DNA from: Parahoeflea alexandrii
Lineage (GTDB): Bacteria; Pseudomonadota; Alphaproteobacteria; Rhizobiales; Rhizobiaceae
DNA length: 40,541 nucleotides
Direction: 5' to 3'
NCBI RefSeq assembly: GCF_027214025.1
Contig: NZ_JAPWHB010000013.1
Location: forward strand, 1 to 40,541
In this document: positions 26,346 to 35,140 of the stretch, one piece after another
Layout of the letters: each line of letters opens with the position of its first letter
How positions within the stretch are numbered: the stretch's first letter is position 1
Translations under genes and position numbers: made by a program
The notes under the pieces: model-generated
Database searches by the model: none
What the model saw: the letters and a program-made list of their open reading frames with translations, nothing else
What the model was told of the DNA's origin: nothing

Positions 26346-27397
26346 GACTCATGTCCTCCGCTATGGCCCCTCGGCGCTTGCGAAGGTCCACTGGACCTTC
26401 GCATCCACGAGAGTGGACCGCTTCTCACTCCGTCGGTTCGCACGATCCTGACCACCTGTTGCTTGCGGCCGCTGCCGAGGCGCAGTTCCGCCGCGGCAAA
26501 GATCTGGTCGACGATCAGGATGTTGTCGTGGATGCGGCTGTTGACAATCTGCGGTTCGCCGTCAGATCCGATCACGAAGAGGGGCGGCATCTCGCCCTGG
26601 ACAATGCCCCGGGGGAACTGGATATAAACGCGACGGCCATCATCGAAGACCGAAACCGGTCGCCATGGCGGCGTGTCGCCGGTCAGGGCGTAGCGGTAGT
26701 GGCGCGCGCTCAGAGCCGGTATTGAGGGCCGGGCAGGTGTGGTCTGGCCCTTCTTGGCGGGTCGCTCCGGATAGGACCAGGCGACGGCCGGCATGAACGG
26801 CTCTTCTCCAGCACGCAGCTCGATCATGTAGACACGCCGGTCGGTGCTGATAACGAGGTTCGTCGCGATATCAGGGCGTGTAGGCTTGACGAGGATGTGG
26901 GCGCGGCGTGTGCGTCCACTTCCGCTTTCCGTGTCGCCGATGATCCAGCGGGCCGTGTCGCCAGCCGCGATTGGTCCGGCGCCGGTCAGGCTCTCACCGG
27001 GCTCGAGTGCGATATTGGTGATCTGACCCGGAGCGGCATAGACTTGGTAGAGCGCACCTTCGCTCCAGGGATAGATCTGGATGGCGTTGTAGTAACCCTC
27101 ACGCCTTGGCTCGACCCTTGCGGCGGCGTTGGCGTTCTCGACACGACCGGTCGACGTGCTCGCGGTCTTTCCGCCATGAGCGGGCGTCCAGGCCGGAGGA
27201 ACGTGCAGCGGCTTCGGAGTTTCATCGGTGACCGCGGCCGGCACCGAGGGTAGGAGCGGCACATCGTTGTCGTAGGTGATTTCCGGCGGCTTATAGGTCG
27301 CGCAGCCGGAAAGCGCCGAAACGGAAATCAGGAGAACAGCGAAAGAGGCTTTGCACAAAACCGCCCCTCCGGTTTTACGGAAAAGAGGCACTGTCAT
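26342..27397 (-). CDS. trbG: Conjugal transfer lipoprotein TrbG (VirB9-like)
   Basis: A 351-residue outer-membrane core component. The N-terminus is a lipoprotein signal with lipobox LSGC (VLLISVSALSGCATYK), so it is probably anchored to the outer membrane. The VirB9-like block includes YNAIQIYPWSEGALYQVYA, NLVISTDRRVYMIEL and the C-terminal DDGRRVYIQFPRGI. The start is set at 27397 because ATG there overlaps the trbF stop (ATGA); an upstream in-frame start at 27418 would lie inside trbF. It pairs with TrbI and TrbF. The last ~20 residues are basic and low-complexity. Confidence 0.95.
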   Translation of the reverse strand: MTVPLFRKTGGAVLCKASFAVLLISVSALSGCATYKPPEITYDNDVPLLPSVPAAVTDETPKPLHVPPAWTPAHGGKTASTSTGRVENANAAARVEPRREGYYNAIQIYPWSEGALYQVYAAPGQITNIALEPGESLTGAGPIAAGDTARWIIGDTESGSGRTRRAHILVKPTRPDIATNLVISTDRRVYMIELRAGEEPFMPAVAWSYPERPAKKGQTTPARPSIPALSARHYRYALTGDTPPWRPVSVFDDGRRVYIQFPRGIVQGEMPPLFVIGSDGEPQIVNSRIHDNILIVDQIFAAAELRLGSGRKQQVVRIVRTDGVRSGPLSWMRRSSGPSQAPRGHSGGHES

Positions 27398-28077
27398 TGT
27401 CCAAGCTCCTTCGACCAATTGATGGCATTGATGTAGATCCCGAGCGGGTTCTTGCGCAGGCGCTCCGCATTGCGCGGCGGCTGGACGACGATTGTCAGGA
27501 TCGCGGTCCAGCGCTCGGTCGCGGCAAGTTGGCCGTTCTCGTAGTGGCGCTCGGTCCAGGCGACCCGGAAACTGTTGGGTGAGGCACGGATGACGCTGGA
27601 AATCTCGACAGCGACCTGGCTCTTGCCGACCTTGGCAAAGGGATCGTTTGCGCGGGCATAGTCGTTGAGCGCCAACGCGCCGCGGTCGGTGGTGAAGTCA
27701 TAGGCTCGGAGCCAGTTTTGACGCACGATGATTGGATCAGCGGGAATGGCGCGGACATTCTCGATGAAGCGAGCCAAGTGGAAGGTGACCTGCGGATCGG
27801 TCGGCTCATAGTCGGCCGCGGCCGGCCCCACCGCCTGCGCTTCGCCGAGGGCATCAACCTGTACGATCCAGGGCACCACGGTGCCGCGCATCGACTGCCA
27901 GACCAGTGCCGAGGCGAAGCCGGTCGCCAGGAGCAGGCAACCGAAGGCCATTAGCCGCCAGTTCTTTGCCTGTACGCGAGCGGAGCCGATACGCTCGTCC
28001 CAGACTTGGGCTGCTTTCTGGTAAGGGGTCTCGGGTTTGCGCGTCTTGCCGTAATGGGTTGCGGGTCTCTTGAACAT
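27394..28077 (-). CDS. trbF: Conjugal transfer protein TrbF (VirB8-like)
   Basis: A 227-residue bitopic inner-membrane protein. The cytoplasmic N-terminus (TPYQKAAQVWDERIGSARVQ) is followed by a single membrane helix near residues 43-62 (LMAFGCLLLATGFASALVW) and a periplasmic VirB8-like domain with VPWIVQVDALGEAQAV, FHLARFIENVRAIP and the terminal NPLGIYINAINWSKEL. It assembles the inner-membrane complex of the Trb secretion system. The start overlaps the trbL stop (TGATG). Confidence 0.96.
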   Translation of the reverse strand: MFKRPATHYGKTRKPETPYQKAAQVWDERIGSARVQAKNWRLMAFGCLLLATGFASALVWQSMRGTVVPWIVQVDALGEAQAVGPAAADYEPTDPQVTFHLARFIENVRAIPADPIIVRQNWLRAYDFTTDRGALALNDYARANDPFAKVGKSQVAVEISSVIRASPNSFRVAWTERHYENGQLAATERWTAILTIVVQPPRNAERLRKNPLGIYINAINWSKELGQ

Positions 28078-29396
28078 CAGCGGTCACCTTCGGATAGATC
28101 GATGGAGGAGCCGCCGCCATGGGCGTCTCCGGAACGGATGGAATGGGCGGTGGCGGAAGCGCCGTGGCTGACGTGCTGGGACTGTTTCATACGCCTGGCC
28201 CAGGCGGGCATGTCGCCTTGCGTGGCTGCGGCAGTGGGTTCAGCCGCTGGGGCGTTGGAAAAACTGCCACCACTGGCCTCAAGGGCTGCCCGTCCCCCCT
28301 CGGCATAGCTTTGCTTCATGCTGGCCGAAGCGTGCCGGAGGGGTGAGGCAACGGCGCCTGCGCCCGCTTTGGCGACCCCACCGACACCGGCGGCGACCCC
28401 GGAGGGTCCCGATTGTCCGGCGGAGGCGAGCGAATAGGAGATTGCCGCTCCTCCCGCCAGTGCAGCGCTCCCCCGGGCCGCACTGGAGCCTGCGGCCAGT
28501 GCAGCCGATCCGCCTCTCGCGGCAAGGGCGCTGCCGGCAACCATCATGCCGCCGGCGGCGAGACTGGTCCCGACCGCGGCGCCCGCACCGAGCTGCGGAC
28601 CTCCGGAGACGATGCCGTTGGCGATTCCCGGTCCGAATATGCCGAGCCCCAACAAGGAGAGCGCCGCGAGCACGATGGCCATGGCCTCGTCGATCGTCGG
28701 CTGCTCGCCACCAAAACCGCCGGTGAACTGGGAGAAGAGGGTCGAGCCGATGCCTATGATGACGGCAAGCACCAGCACCTTGATGCCCGAGGAAATCACG
28801 TGGCCGAGGACCCGCTCGGCCATGAACGCGGATTTGCCGAAGAGGCCGAAGGGGATCAGTACGAAACCGGCGAGCGTCGTCAGCTTGAACTCTATCAGGG
28901 TGACGAAGAGCTGGATGGAGAGAATGAAGAAGGCGAGGAGTACCAGCGCCCAGGCAAAAAGCAGGCAGGCGATCTGGATGAAATTCTCGAAGAAGGCCCA
29001 ATACCCCATCAGGTCTGAGATGGATTCGAGTAATGGTCGGCCTGCATCGAGACCGATCTGGGCCACCTTGCCCGGTTGCAGGAGGTCCGCGGCGGAAAAT
29101 CCTGTGCCGCTGGCCTTCAGCCCAAGTCCGGCGAAGCTCTCGAAGACGATGCGGGCGAGGTTGTTCCAGTTGGAAATGATGTAGGCGAAGACGCCAATGA
29201 AGAGGGTCTTCTTGACGAGCCTCGCGATTATGTCGTCATCGGCGCCCCAGGACCAAAACAGCGCGGCCAGCGTCACGTCAATGACAATCAGTGTGGTGGC
29301 GATGAACGCCACCTCGCCACCGAGCAGGCCGAACCCGGAATCGATGTAGGAGGTGAAGACCTGCAGGAAATGGTCAATGACGCCGGTGTCGCCCAT
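28077..29396 (-). CDS. trbL: Conjugal transfer protein TrbL (VirB6-like)
   Basis: A 439-residue polytopic inner-membrane protein of the VirB6/TrbL family. Several hydrophobic helices lie in the first ~290 residues (FIATTLIVIDVTLAALFW, LLFAWALVLLAFFILSIQLF, VLVLAVIIGIGSTLF), including the family stretch TTLAGFVLIPFGLFGKSAFM. The C-terminal ~150 residues are Ala/Gly/Ser-rich and low-complexity, as usual in TrbL. It forms part of the inner-membrane channel. Confidence 0.95.
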   Translation of the reverse strand: MGDTGVIDHFLQVFTSYIDSGFGLLGGEVAFIATTLIVIDVTLAALFWSWGADDDIIARLVKKTLFIGVFAYIISNWNNLARIVFESFAGLGLKASGTGFSAADLLQPGKVAQIGLDAGRPLLESISDLMGYWAFFENFIQIACLLFAWALVLLAFFILSIQLFVTLIEFKLTTLAGFVLIPFGLFGKSAFMAERVLGHVISSGIKVLVLAVIIGIGSTLFSQFTGGFGGEQPTIDEAMAIVLAALSLLGLGIFGPGIANGIVSGGPQLGAGAAVGTSLAAGGMMVAGSALAARGGSAALAAGSSAARGSAALAGGAAISYSLASAGQSGPSGVAAGVGGVAKAGAGAVASPLRHASASMKQSYAEGGRAALEASGGSFSNAPAAEPTAAATQGDMPAWARRMKQSQHVSHGASATAHSIRSGDAHGGGSSIDLSEGDR

Positions 29397-29400
29397 GACG

Positions 29401-29673
29401 CTATTGCCTTTCCGGCTCGCCGCCGAGGAAGCGCTGCCGGTTCTCCGACCAGACTGAAAGGCAGTCCGTATCGCGGGTTGCCGCTTCTCCGAGTCTCTGG
29501 CAACGGCGCAGTTCGCGGCGGGCCGGATCGGCGTGGTGACTGGCGGACGCTGCCGGTGCGGAAACTGAGCCCTTCGGCGCTTGGGGCGCCCGGGTCAGTT
29601 CGAGCACGGTCGCCGTGATAGCGACCGCGACAAAGATGATGGCGCCGATGCGTGCGAGGGTTTTACCGTCCAT
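29401..29673 (-). CDS. trbK: Putative entry-exclusion protein TrbK (TrbK-alt type)
   Basis: A 90-residue protein between trbJ and trbL. One N-terminal membrane helix (LARIGAIIFVAVAITATVLE) is followed by a short periplasmic tail with two Cys (RRCQRLG and TDCLSVW). The position and pattern match the alternative TrbK proteins of alphaproteobacterial trb operons, thought to block redundant entry of the same element. ATG 29673 is chosen, just after the trbJ stop; a TTG two codons earlier is less likely. Function is by context. Confidence 0.85.
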   Translation of the reverse strand: MDGKTLARIGAIIFVAVAITATVLELTRAPQAPKGSVSAPAASASHHADPARRELRRCQRLGEAATRDTDCLSVWSENRQRFLGGEPERQ

Positions 29674-29675
29674 GG

Positions 29676-30449
29676 TCAATCGCCGCCGTTAAACATCCGG
29701 ACGTTGCCGGGCTGGTAGCCGGCCCCCGGTTCGAGGAAGCGGCTTCGTTGCTCGCGGCCCTGTTCGGCAGCCGCAGCCCGCTCGGCGTCGGCCATGGCCC
29801 GAGCACGACCGTTGGCGGCGACAACGGCGGTGAGATCGGCAAGTTGCTGGCCCTGCAGGGCCAGAAGCTGATTGCCCGCCTGGGTCGCCTGTAGCGCACC
29901 GGCCGCTCCCTGGCTCCTGCCGACCAACTCGCTCATTTGGGTGCGGTTGGTGTCGATATTGCCGATCACACCGGCCTGCACGCGCATCGCATCCTGCAGA
30001 CCGGCGACCGTGTTTTCCCATCGCTCGCGCGCGCCCGCGATCAGGTCCTGATCGGAGGCCGAGATCGAAGCATCGCCATAGGTGGTTTGAAACGCCTGAT
30101 CGATCTGCTGGACATCAAAAGCGATGCGCTGAGCATCGTTCAGGAGTTGTTGCGTGCGCTGAACTGATTGCTGGAGCTGCTCCAGCGCGGAATAGGGCAG
30201 GCTCGCCAGATTGCGCGCCTGGTTGATCAGCATCTGGGCCTGGTTCTGGAGCGAAGTGATCTGATTGTTGATCTGTTCGAGCGCGCGGGCCGCCTGGAGA
30301 ATGTTCTCGGCGTGATTGGTCGGGTCGTAGACAATGCGGCCGAAGCCGAAGAGCGCGTGGGCGGGCGGCGCCATCATGGGCGACAGGGCAACAGGCAGGG
30401 ACAGAAAGGATGCGGCGATCAGTGCCGCGCGGGTACGACGGAAGGTCAT
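29676..30449 (-). CDS. trbJ: Conjugal transfer protein TrbJ (VirB5-like)
   Basis: A 257-residue exported protein, probably a minor pilus component. A signal peptide of about 30 residues (LIAASFLSLPVALSPMM, then PAHA) is followed by FGRIVYDPTNHAENILQAAR, the TrbJ signature, and long Gln-rich helices suited to coiled coils (QINNQITSLQNQAQMLINQA). ATG 30449 overlaps the trbE stop (ATGA). The same frame is open further upstream inside trbE, but that part is not coding in this frame. Confidence 0.95.
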   Translation of the reverse strand: MTFRRTRAALIAASFLSLPVALSPMMAPPAHALFGFGRIVYDPTNHAENILQAARALEQINNQITSLQNQAQMLINQARNLASLPYSALEQLQQSVQRTQQLLNDAQRIAFDVQQIDQAFQTTYGDASISASDQDLIAGARERWENTVAGLQDAMRVQAGVIGNIDTNRTQMSELVGRSQGAAGALQATQAGNQLLALQGQQLADLTAVVAANGRARAMADAERAAAAEQGREQRSRFLEPGAGYQPGNVRMFNGGD

Positions 30450-32929
30450 GACTGGGTCTCCATGTTGTTGAGGGTGGGGATGAGGTCGGCCGCCCAGCCG
30501 GCGTTGCGGGCGCGCAGCCAGGCCTCGGTGAAGCCATCGCGACCATGTTCGGCGAGGAGCTTTTCGAGAGCGGCGTGATCGGCTTTGGATGAGGCGCCGC
30601 AGAAGGCGAGCGCCACTTCGCCAAGGGCGAGTTCGAACAGCCGGTTGCCGGAACGGGATTGGCAGTAATAGTCGCGCTTGGGCGTCGCCCGTGCGAGGAT
30701 CTCGATCTGCCGGTCGTTCAATCCGAAGCGCCGGTAGATCGCGGTTATTTGCGGTTCGATGGCGCGCTCGTTCGGCAACAGAATACGGGTCTGGCAGCTC
30801 TCGATGATCGCCGGCGCGATCGGCGAGTTGTCGATGTCGGAGAGCGACTGCGTGGCGAAGACGACGGAAGCGTTCTTCTTCCTCAATGTCTTCAGCCATT
30901 CACGCAGTTGTCCGGCGAAACCCTCGTCGTCGAGCGCGAGCCAGCCCTCGTCGATGATCAACAGGGTCGGCCTACCGTCGAGTTGATCCTCGATGCGATG
31001 GAAGAGATAGGCGAGTACGGCGGGCGCGGCGCCGGTGCCGATGAGGTCCTCGGTCTCGAAGGCCTGCACCGGCGCATGGCCAAGGCGCTCGCTCTCCGCG
31101 TCGAGCAATCGCCCGTCGGGGCCGCCGACGCAGTAGGACTGGAACGCCCGCTTCAGGTCCTGTGATTGCAGCAGGACGGACAATCCGGTGATCGTGCGTT
31201 CCTCGATGGGTGCGGAAGCCAGCGAGGTGAGGGCAGCCCACAGATGCTCCCGCGCCTGGGGATCGATCGTCACCCCCTCCCGGCGCAGAATATTGACCAG
31301 CCAATCGCCTGCCCAAGCGCGCTCGGGCACGTCTTGGATACGTGCCAGTGGCTGGAGGGAGACGCTGTCCTGGCTGCCCTCCGTCAATCCACCACCGAGA
31401 TCGTGCCAATCTCCTCCGCAAGCGAGCGTGGCTACACGGATGGAGCCACCGAAATCGAAGGCGAATATCTGTGCATCACGGTAGCGTCGAAACTGCAACG
31501 CCATCAGGGCCAGAAGGACCGACTTGCCGGCTCCAGTCGGGCCAACGACTAGCGTGTGGCCGACATCGCCGACATGAAGGGAAAACCGGAACGGGGTCGA
31601 GCCTTCGGTCTTGCCGAAGAGCAGGGGAGGTGCTGCCAGGTGCTCGTCCCGTTCCGGCCCCGCCCACACCGCCGATAGCGGGATCATGTGGGCGAGATTG
31701 AGCGTGGAGATCGGCGGTTGCCGGACATTGGCGTAGACTTGACCGGGCAGTCCGCCGAGCCAGGCTTCCACGGCATTGACGGTTTCCGGCATCGCCGTGA
31801 AGTCGCGGCCCTGGATCACCTTTTCAGTGAGCCGCAGCTTCTCGTCGGCAATGCGGGGGTCCTCATCCCAAACGGTCAGTGTTGCTGTCACATAGGCCTG
31901 GCCGGCGATGTCGGCGCCCAATTCCTGCAGGGCCTCGTCGGTATCCGCAGCCTTGTTGGCGGCATCGGTATCGAGAAGTGCTGACGCCTCATTGGTCATC
32001 ACCTCCTTGAGGATGGCGGCGATCGACTTGCGCTTGGCGAACCATTGCCGGCGGATGCGGGTCAGCAGGCGTGTGGCATCGACCTTGTCGAGCAGGATCG
32101 CGCGGGTTGACCAGCGATAGGGAAAGGCGAGCCGGTTGAGTTCATCAAGAATGCCGGGGGTCGTGGCGCTGGGGAACCCGACGATCGTCAGGACGCGCAG
32201 ATGCGCGTTGCCCAGCATTGGCTCAAGTCCACCAGTGAGCGGCTGATCTGCGAGCAGCGCATCGAGATACATCGGAATCTCGGGCACGCGTACGCGATGC
32301 CGGTTGGTCGAAATAGTCGCATGCAGATAGGTCAAGGTCTCGGCCTCATCGAGCCAGGCGCATTCGGGCATGAAACTTTCAAGGAGTGACAGCACGCGCG
32401 ATGTGCGATCGATGAATCCCTGAAGTTGCTCGCGCGCGCCTGCTTCGCCGCTTCGTTCCCGGCCCTCATAGAGCAACCGTTCCGTGCGGGAAGCGTCTTC
32501 GGCCGGCGGCAGATAGAGGAAGGTCAGATAGTAACGAGACTCGTAATGCGCGCTGCTGGGCCGGCGATCGTCCCACTGGGATGATCGCTCATCGGTCTCA
32601 CCCTCGAACATCGCTTTCCGCTCCGCATCGACAAGCGCTGAGGCCGGGTCGGGAAACGTGCTCTCCGGGTAGTCGCCCGCGGGGATCCGCATTGCTTCGA
32701 CGAAGATCGCCCAGCCGGAACCGAGGCGGCGGAAGGCGTTGTTGAGCCTTCCCGCGACGGCGACCAGTTCGGCGGCGACGGCGCTGTCGAGATCTGGCCC
32801 TCGGAAGCGGGCGGTACGCTGGAAAGAACCGTCCTTGTTGAGGACAACGCCTTCGCCGACGAGGGCTGCCCAGGGCAGAAAGTCCGCGAGGCGGGTTGAA
32901 TTGCGGCGGTATTCGGTGAGGTTCATCAT
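30446..32929 (-). CDS. trbE: Conjugal transfer ATPase TrbE (VirB4-like)
   Basis: An 827-residue VirB4-family ATPase, the largest energy-supplying protein of the secretion system. The N-terminal domain reads LADFLPWAALVGEGVVLNKD and carries the usual CagE/VirB4 stretch. Walker A is VGPTGAGKSVLLALMA and Walker B is TLLIIDEGWLALDDEGF, followed by LKTLRKKNASVVFATQSLSD. Length is normal for TrbE. Start is ATG 32929 (a second ATG follows at once). It lies at the cytoplasmic face of the inner membrane and drives pilus assembly. Confidence 0.97.
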   Translation of the reverse strand: MMNLTEYRRNSTRLADFLPWAALVGEGVVLNKDGSFQRTARFRGPDLDSAVAAELVAVAGRLNNAFRRLGSGWAIFVEAMRIPAGDYPESTFPDPASALVDAERKAMFEGETDERSSQWDDRRPSSAHYESRYYLTFLYLPPAEDASRTERLLYEGRERSGEAGAREQLQGFIDRTSRVLSLLESFMPECAWLDEAETLTYLHATISTNRHRVRVPEIPMYLDALLADQPLTGGLEPMLGNAHLRVLTIVGFPSATTPGILDELNRLAFPYRWSTRAILLDKVDATRLLTRIRRQWFAKRKSIAAILKEVMTNEASALLDTDAANKAADTDEALQELGADIAGQAYVTATLTVWDEDPRIADEKLRLTEKVIQGRDFTAMPETVNAVEAWLGGLPGQVYANVRQPPISTLNLAHMIPLSAVWAGPERDEHLAAPPLLFGKTEGSTPFRFSLHVGDVGHTLVVGPTGAGKSVLLALMALQFRRYRDAQIFAFDFGGSIRVATLACGGDWHDLGGGLTEGSQDSVSLQPLARIQDVPERAWAGDWLVNILRREGVTIDPQAREHLWAALTSLASAPIEERTITGLSVLLQSQDLKRAFQSYCVGGPDGRLLDAESERLGHAPVQAFETEDLIGTGAAPAVLAYLFHRIEDQLDGRPTLLIIDEGWLALDDEGFAGQLREWLKTLRKKNASVVFATQSLSDIDNSPIAPAIIESCQTRILLPNERAIEPQITAIYRRFGLNDRQIEILARATPKRDYYCQSRSGNRLFELALGEVALAFCGASSKADHAALEKLLAEHGRDGFTEAWLRARNAGWAADLIPTLNNMETQS

Positions 32930-32939
32930 AGTATCTGCC

Positions 32940-33200
32940 TCACACGCTCAGATGCGACGGAATGCGAAGGTGGCGCCGCCCGACATCCGCGAAGAGCGGG
33001 TCGTGTCGGGCGGCCCAGACCGCGACGGCATGGCCGATCGCCCAGAGGACGAGACCAACGAGCCACAGACGCAGCCCGAGACCGAGCGCGGCGGCGAGCG
33101 TGCCGTTCAGAATCGCGATCGCACGTGGCGCGCCGCCGAGCAGGATTGGCTCGGTCAGGGCACGGTGGACGGGCACAACGAAACCGGGGATGTCGTTCAT
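32940..33200 (-). CDS. trbD: Conjugal transfer protein TrbD (VirB3-like)
   Basis: An 86-residue small membrane protein. The N-terminal PGFVVPVHRALTEPILLGGA is the TrbD/VirB3 signature. Two hydrophobic segments follow (AIAILNGTLAAALGLGL and WLVGLVLWAIGHAVAVW). The start overlaps the trbC stop (TGATG), and trbE begins 10 bases downstream. It associates with TrbE in the inner-membrane platform. Confidence 0.95.
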   Translation of the reverse strand: MNDIPGFVVPVHRALTEPILLGGAPRAIAILNGTLAAALGLGLRLWLVGLVLWAIGHAVAVWAARHDPLFADVGRRHLRIPSHLSV

Positions 33201-33532
33201 CAGATCAGTGCCCCGCCGCCGAAGGAGAAGAACGAAAGGAAGAAACTTGAGGCGGCGAAGGCGATCGACAGGCCGAAGACAATCTGGATCAGACGCCGGA
33301 AACCGCCCGACGTGTCGCCGAAAGCAAGCGTCAGACCGGTGATGATTATGATGATCACCGCCATGATCTTGGCGACGGGCCCCTCGATGGATTCAAGGAT
33401 AGACTGCAGCGGCGCTTCCCAGGGCATGGACGAACCTGCCGCGTGAGCGGCCGACGCGACCATCAAGGTGATCACGGATGTTGACGCGGCGCCAGCGGCC
33501 TTGCAGCAATGACGAAAGGTGAGGGGGATCAT
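33200..33532 (-). CDS. trbC: Conjugal transfer prepilin TrbC (VirB2-like)
   Basis: A 110-residue prepilin. A long signal region ends near AHAAGSSMPWEAP, followed by two hydrophobic helices (AKIMAVIIIIITGLTLAF and FGLSIAFAASSFFLSFF) separated by GDTSGGFRRLIQ, which is the TrbC/VirB2 layout. It would be processed and polymerised (cyclised in RP4) into the conjugative pilus. The start overlaps the trbB stop (ATGA). Confidence 0.94.
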   Translation of the reverse strand: MIPLTFRHCCKAAGAASTSVITLMVASAAHAAGSSMPWEAPLQSILESIEGPVAKIMAVIIIIITGLTLAFGDTSGGFRRLIQIVFGLSIAFAASSFFLSFFSFGGGALI

Positions 33533-34512
33533 GCGGGTGGTCCTTCTAAAATCCGGGTTGCGGGGCTGAGACGATAGTCACCGTCCGGCGTCAGGCCTGT
33601 AACGACGGAGAGTTCGCAGAGACGGCGTTCGGCGCCGCGGCCGGAAAGCACGATGACGAGATCGATAGTTTCTGCGATCAGCGCGCGGGGAACCGTGACC
33701 ACGATTTCCTGGATCAGTTGTTCGAGACGGCGCAGGGCGCCGATGGCTGTGCCGGCATGGATCGTGCCGATGCCGCCGGGATGTCCGGTGCCCCAGGCCT
33801 TCAGGAGGTCGAGCGCTTCCGGCCCACGCACCTCACCGATCGGGATGCGGTCGGGGCGCAGGCGCAGCGACGAACAGACCAGATCGGAAAGTGTGGCCAC
33901 GCCGTCCTTGGTGCGCATGGCGACGAGGTTCGGCGCCGCGCATTGCAACTCACGCGTATCCTCGATGATGACAACGCGATCCGCGCTCTTGGCCACCTCG
34001 GCGAGTAGCGCATTTGTCAGCGTGGTCTTGCCGGTCGAGGTGCCGCCGGCGACGAGGATATTCTTGCGGCTAACGATGGCTGCGCGCAGCGCATCGGCCT
34101 CGCCCGCATTCATGATGCCGCGCGAGACATAATCGTCGAGCGAGAAAAGAGCGACGGCCGGTTTACGGATTGCAAAGGTCGGCGCAGTGACGACAGGCGG
34201 CAACAACCCCTCAAAGCGTTCACCCGATTCAGGCAGTTCCGCCGAGACGCGTGGGCTTCCGGCATGAACCTCCGCGCCGACATGATGGGCGACGAGGCGG
34301 ATGATTCGCTCTCCGTCGGCTGGGGCGAGGGTTTCGCCCGTGTCCGCAAGGCCTTCGGAAAGGCGGTCGATCCACAGCCGGCCGTCCGGATTGAGCATCA
34401 CCTCGACGATGCCAGGCTCTTCCAGAAAGCGCGCGATCGCCGGTCCGAGCGCGCTGCGCAGCATACGTGCGCCGCGCCGAAGGGTCTCCGATTTCTGATA
34501 TGCAGCCGGCAT
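33529..34512 (-). CDS. trbB: Conjugal transfer ATPase TrbB (VirB11-like)
   Basis: A 327-residue hexameric secretion ATPase. The N-terminal domain contains FLEEPGIVEVMLNPDGRLWI. Walker A is VAGGTSTGKTTLTNAL, the Asp box is VIIEDTRELQC, and the C-terminal blocks LRLRPDRIPIGEVRGPEAL and WGTGHPGGIGTIHAGTA are typical. It is the first trb gene of the leftward operon, after the ribbon-helix-helix gene and a 176-base gap (34513-34688) in which nothing else was recognised. Confidence 0.97.
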   Translation of the reverse strand: MPAAYQKSETLRRGARMLRSALGPAIARFLEEPGIVEVMLNPDGRLWIDRLSEGLADTGETLAPADGERIIRLVAHHVGAEVHAGSPRVSAELPESGERFEGLLPPVVTAPTFAIRKPAVALFSLDDYVSRGIMNAGEADALRAAIVSRKNILVAGGTSTGKTTLTNALLAEVAKSADRVVIIEDTRELQCAAPNLVAMRTKDGVATLSDLVCSSLRLRPDRIPIGEVRGPEALDLLKAWGTGHPGGIGTIHAGTAIGALRRLEQLIQEIVVTVPRALIAETIDLVIVLSGRGAERRLCELSVVTGLTPDGDYRLSPATRILEGPPA

Positions 34513-34688
34513 CTCGCCCCCGATAATGGTTGGGATCGCGATGGCGATCCGGATCGGGATAAGTAAAAGAGGCAGGAAATGGCCTCGCGCAACACCATCA
34601 AGGGCGTAGTAGGGGTGTGGCGTGCAATGACAGGGAAATGGCGGATGTCCTACGTACGCGGTGGGTTTCCCGGTGACACCAAGCAGCC

Positions 34689-35129
34689 CTAATCATGTGT
34701 GTCGCGAGTCGGAGCACCCGGTGCGGAGGGAGAGACGTCCTCAGGGATCTCCCTTAGAAAACTCTGCCCTTTCTGTAGCCGACGCCCGAGCGTCTCGACA
34801 AAGCCCTCGAAGCGTTCCCGGCCCTTGATCTGAGCAGACGACTGCGCGTCCTGGGGGAGTGGCGGTGTGATCGTGAGCCAGAACCGGATGAAGAGCGCCA
34901 GTGTCTCGGCGCTAATGCCGACGTCGCGTTCAACCCGCTGCATCTGTCGAGTCAGGCGGTCGAGCCTGCGGGTGAATGCGGCTTCCATGCGGTCAGACCC
35001 GTCCGGCGACAAAAACGAGGCGACCGCCGCCTCAACGATGGCCGAACGGGACAAGCCCTTGCGATCGGCGAGGTCGCCGATTTGTTTGAGCATTTCTGGC
35101 GGGAAATAAACGTTCATCCGGCTGCGCAT
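34689..35129 (-). CDS. CopG/ribbon-helix-helix protein between traG and trbB
   Basis: A 146-residue protein with an N-terminal ribbon-helix-helix DNA-binding motif (MNVYFPPEMLKQIGDLADRK, then GLSRSAIVEAAVASFL), followed by a helical region and a charged C-terminal tail. Proteins of this type sit between traG and trbB in many alphaproteobacterial conjugative elements and probably regulate the transfer genes or help the relaxosome. It is 11 bases downstream of the traG stop. It is recognised by motif and position; its exact role is not known. Confidence 0.88.
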   Translation of the reverse strand: MRSRMNVYFPPEMLKQIGDLADRKGLSRSAIVEAAVASFLSPDGSDRMEAAFTRRLDRLTRQMQRVERDVGISAETLALFIRFWLTITPPLPQDAQSSAQIKGRERFEGFVETLGRRLQKGQSFLREIPEDVSPSAPGAPTRDTHD

Positions 35130-35140
35130 TATATTTGTCC

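Noticed and set aside
28077-28530. Ala/Gly/Ser-rich repeats in trbL C-terminus as a structural oddity
   Set aside because: Low-complexity tails are usual in TrbL proteins.
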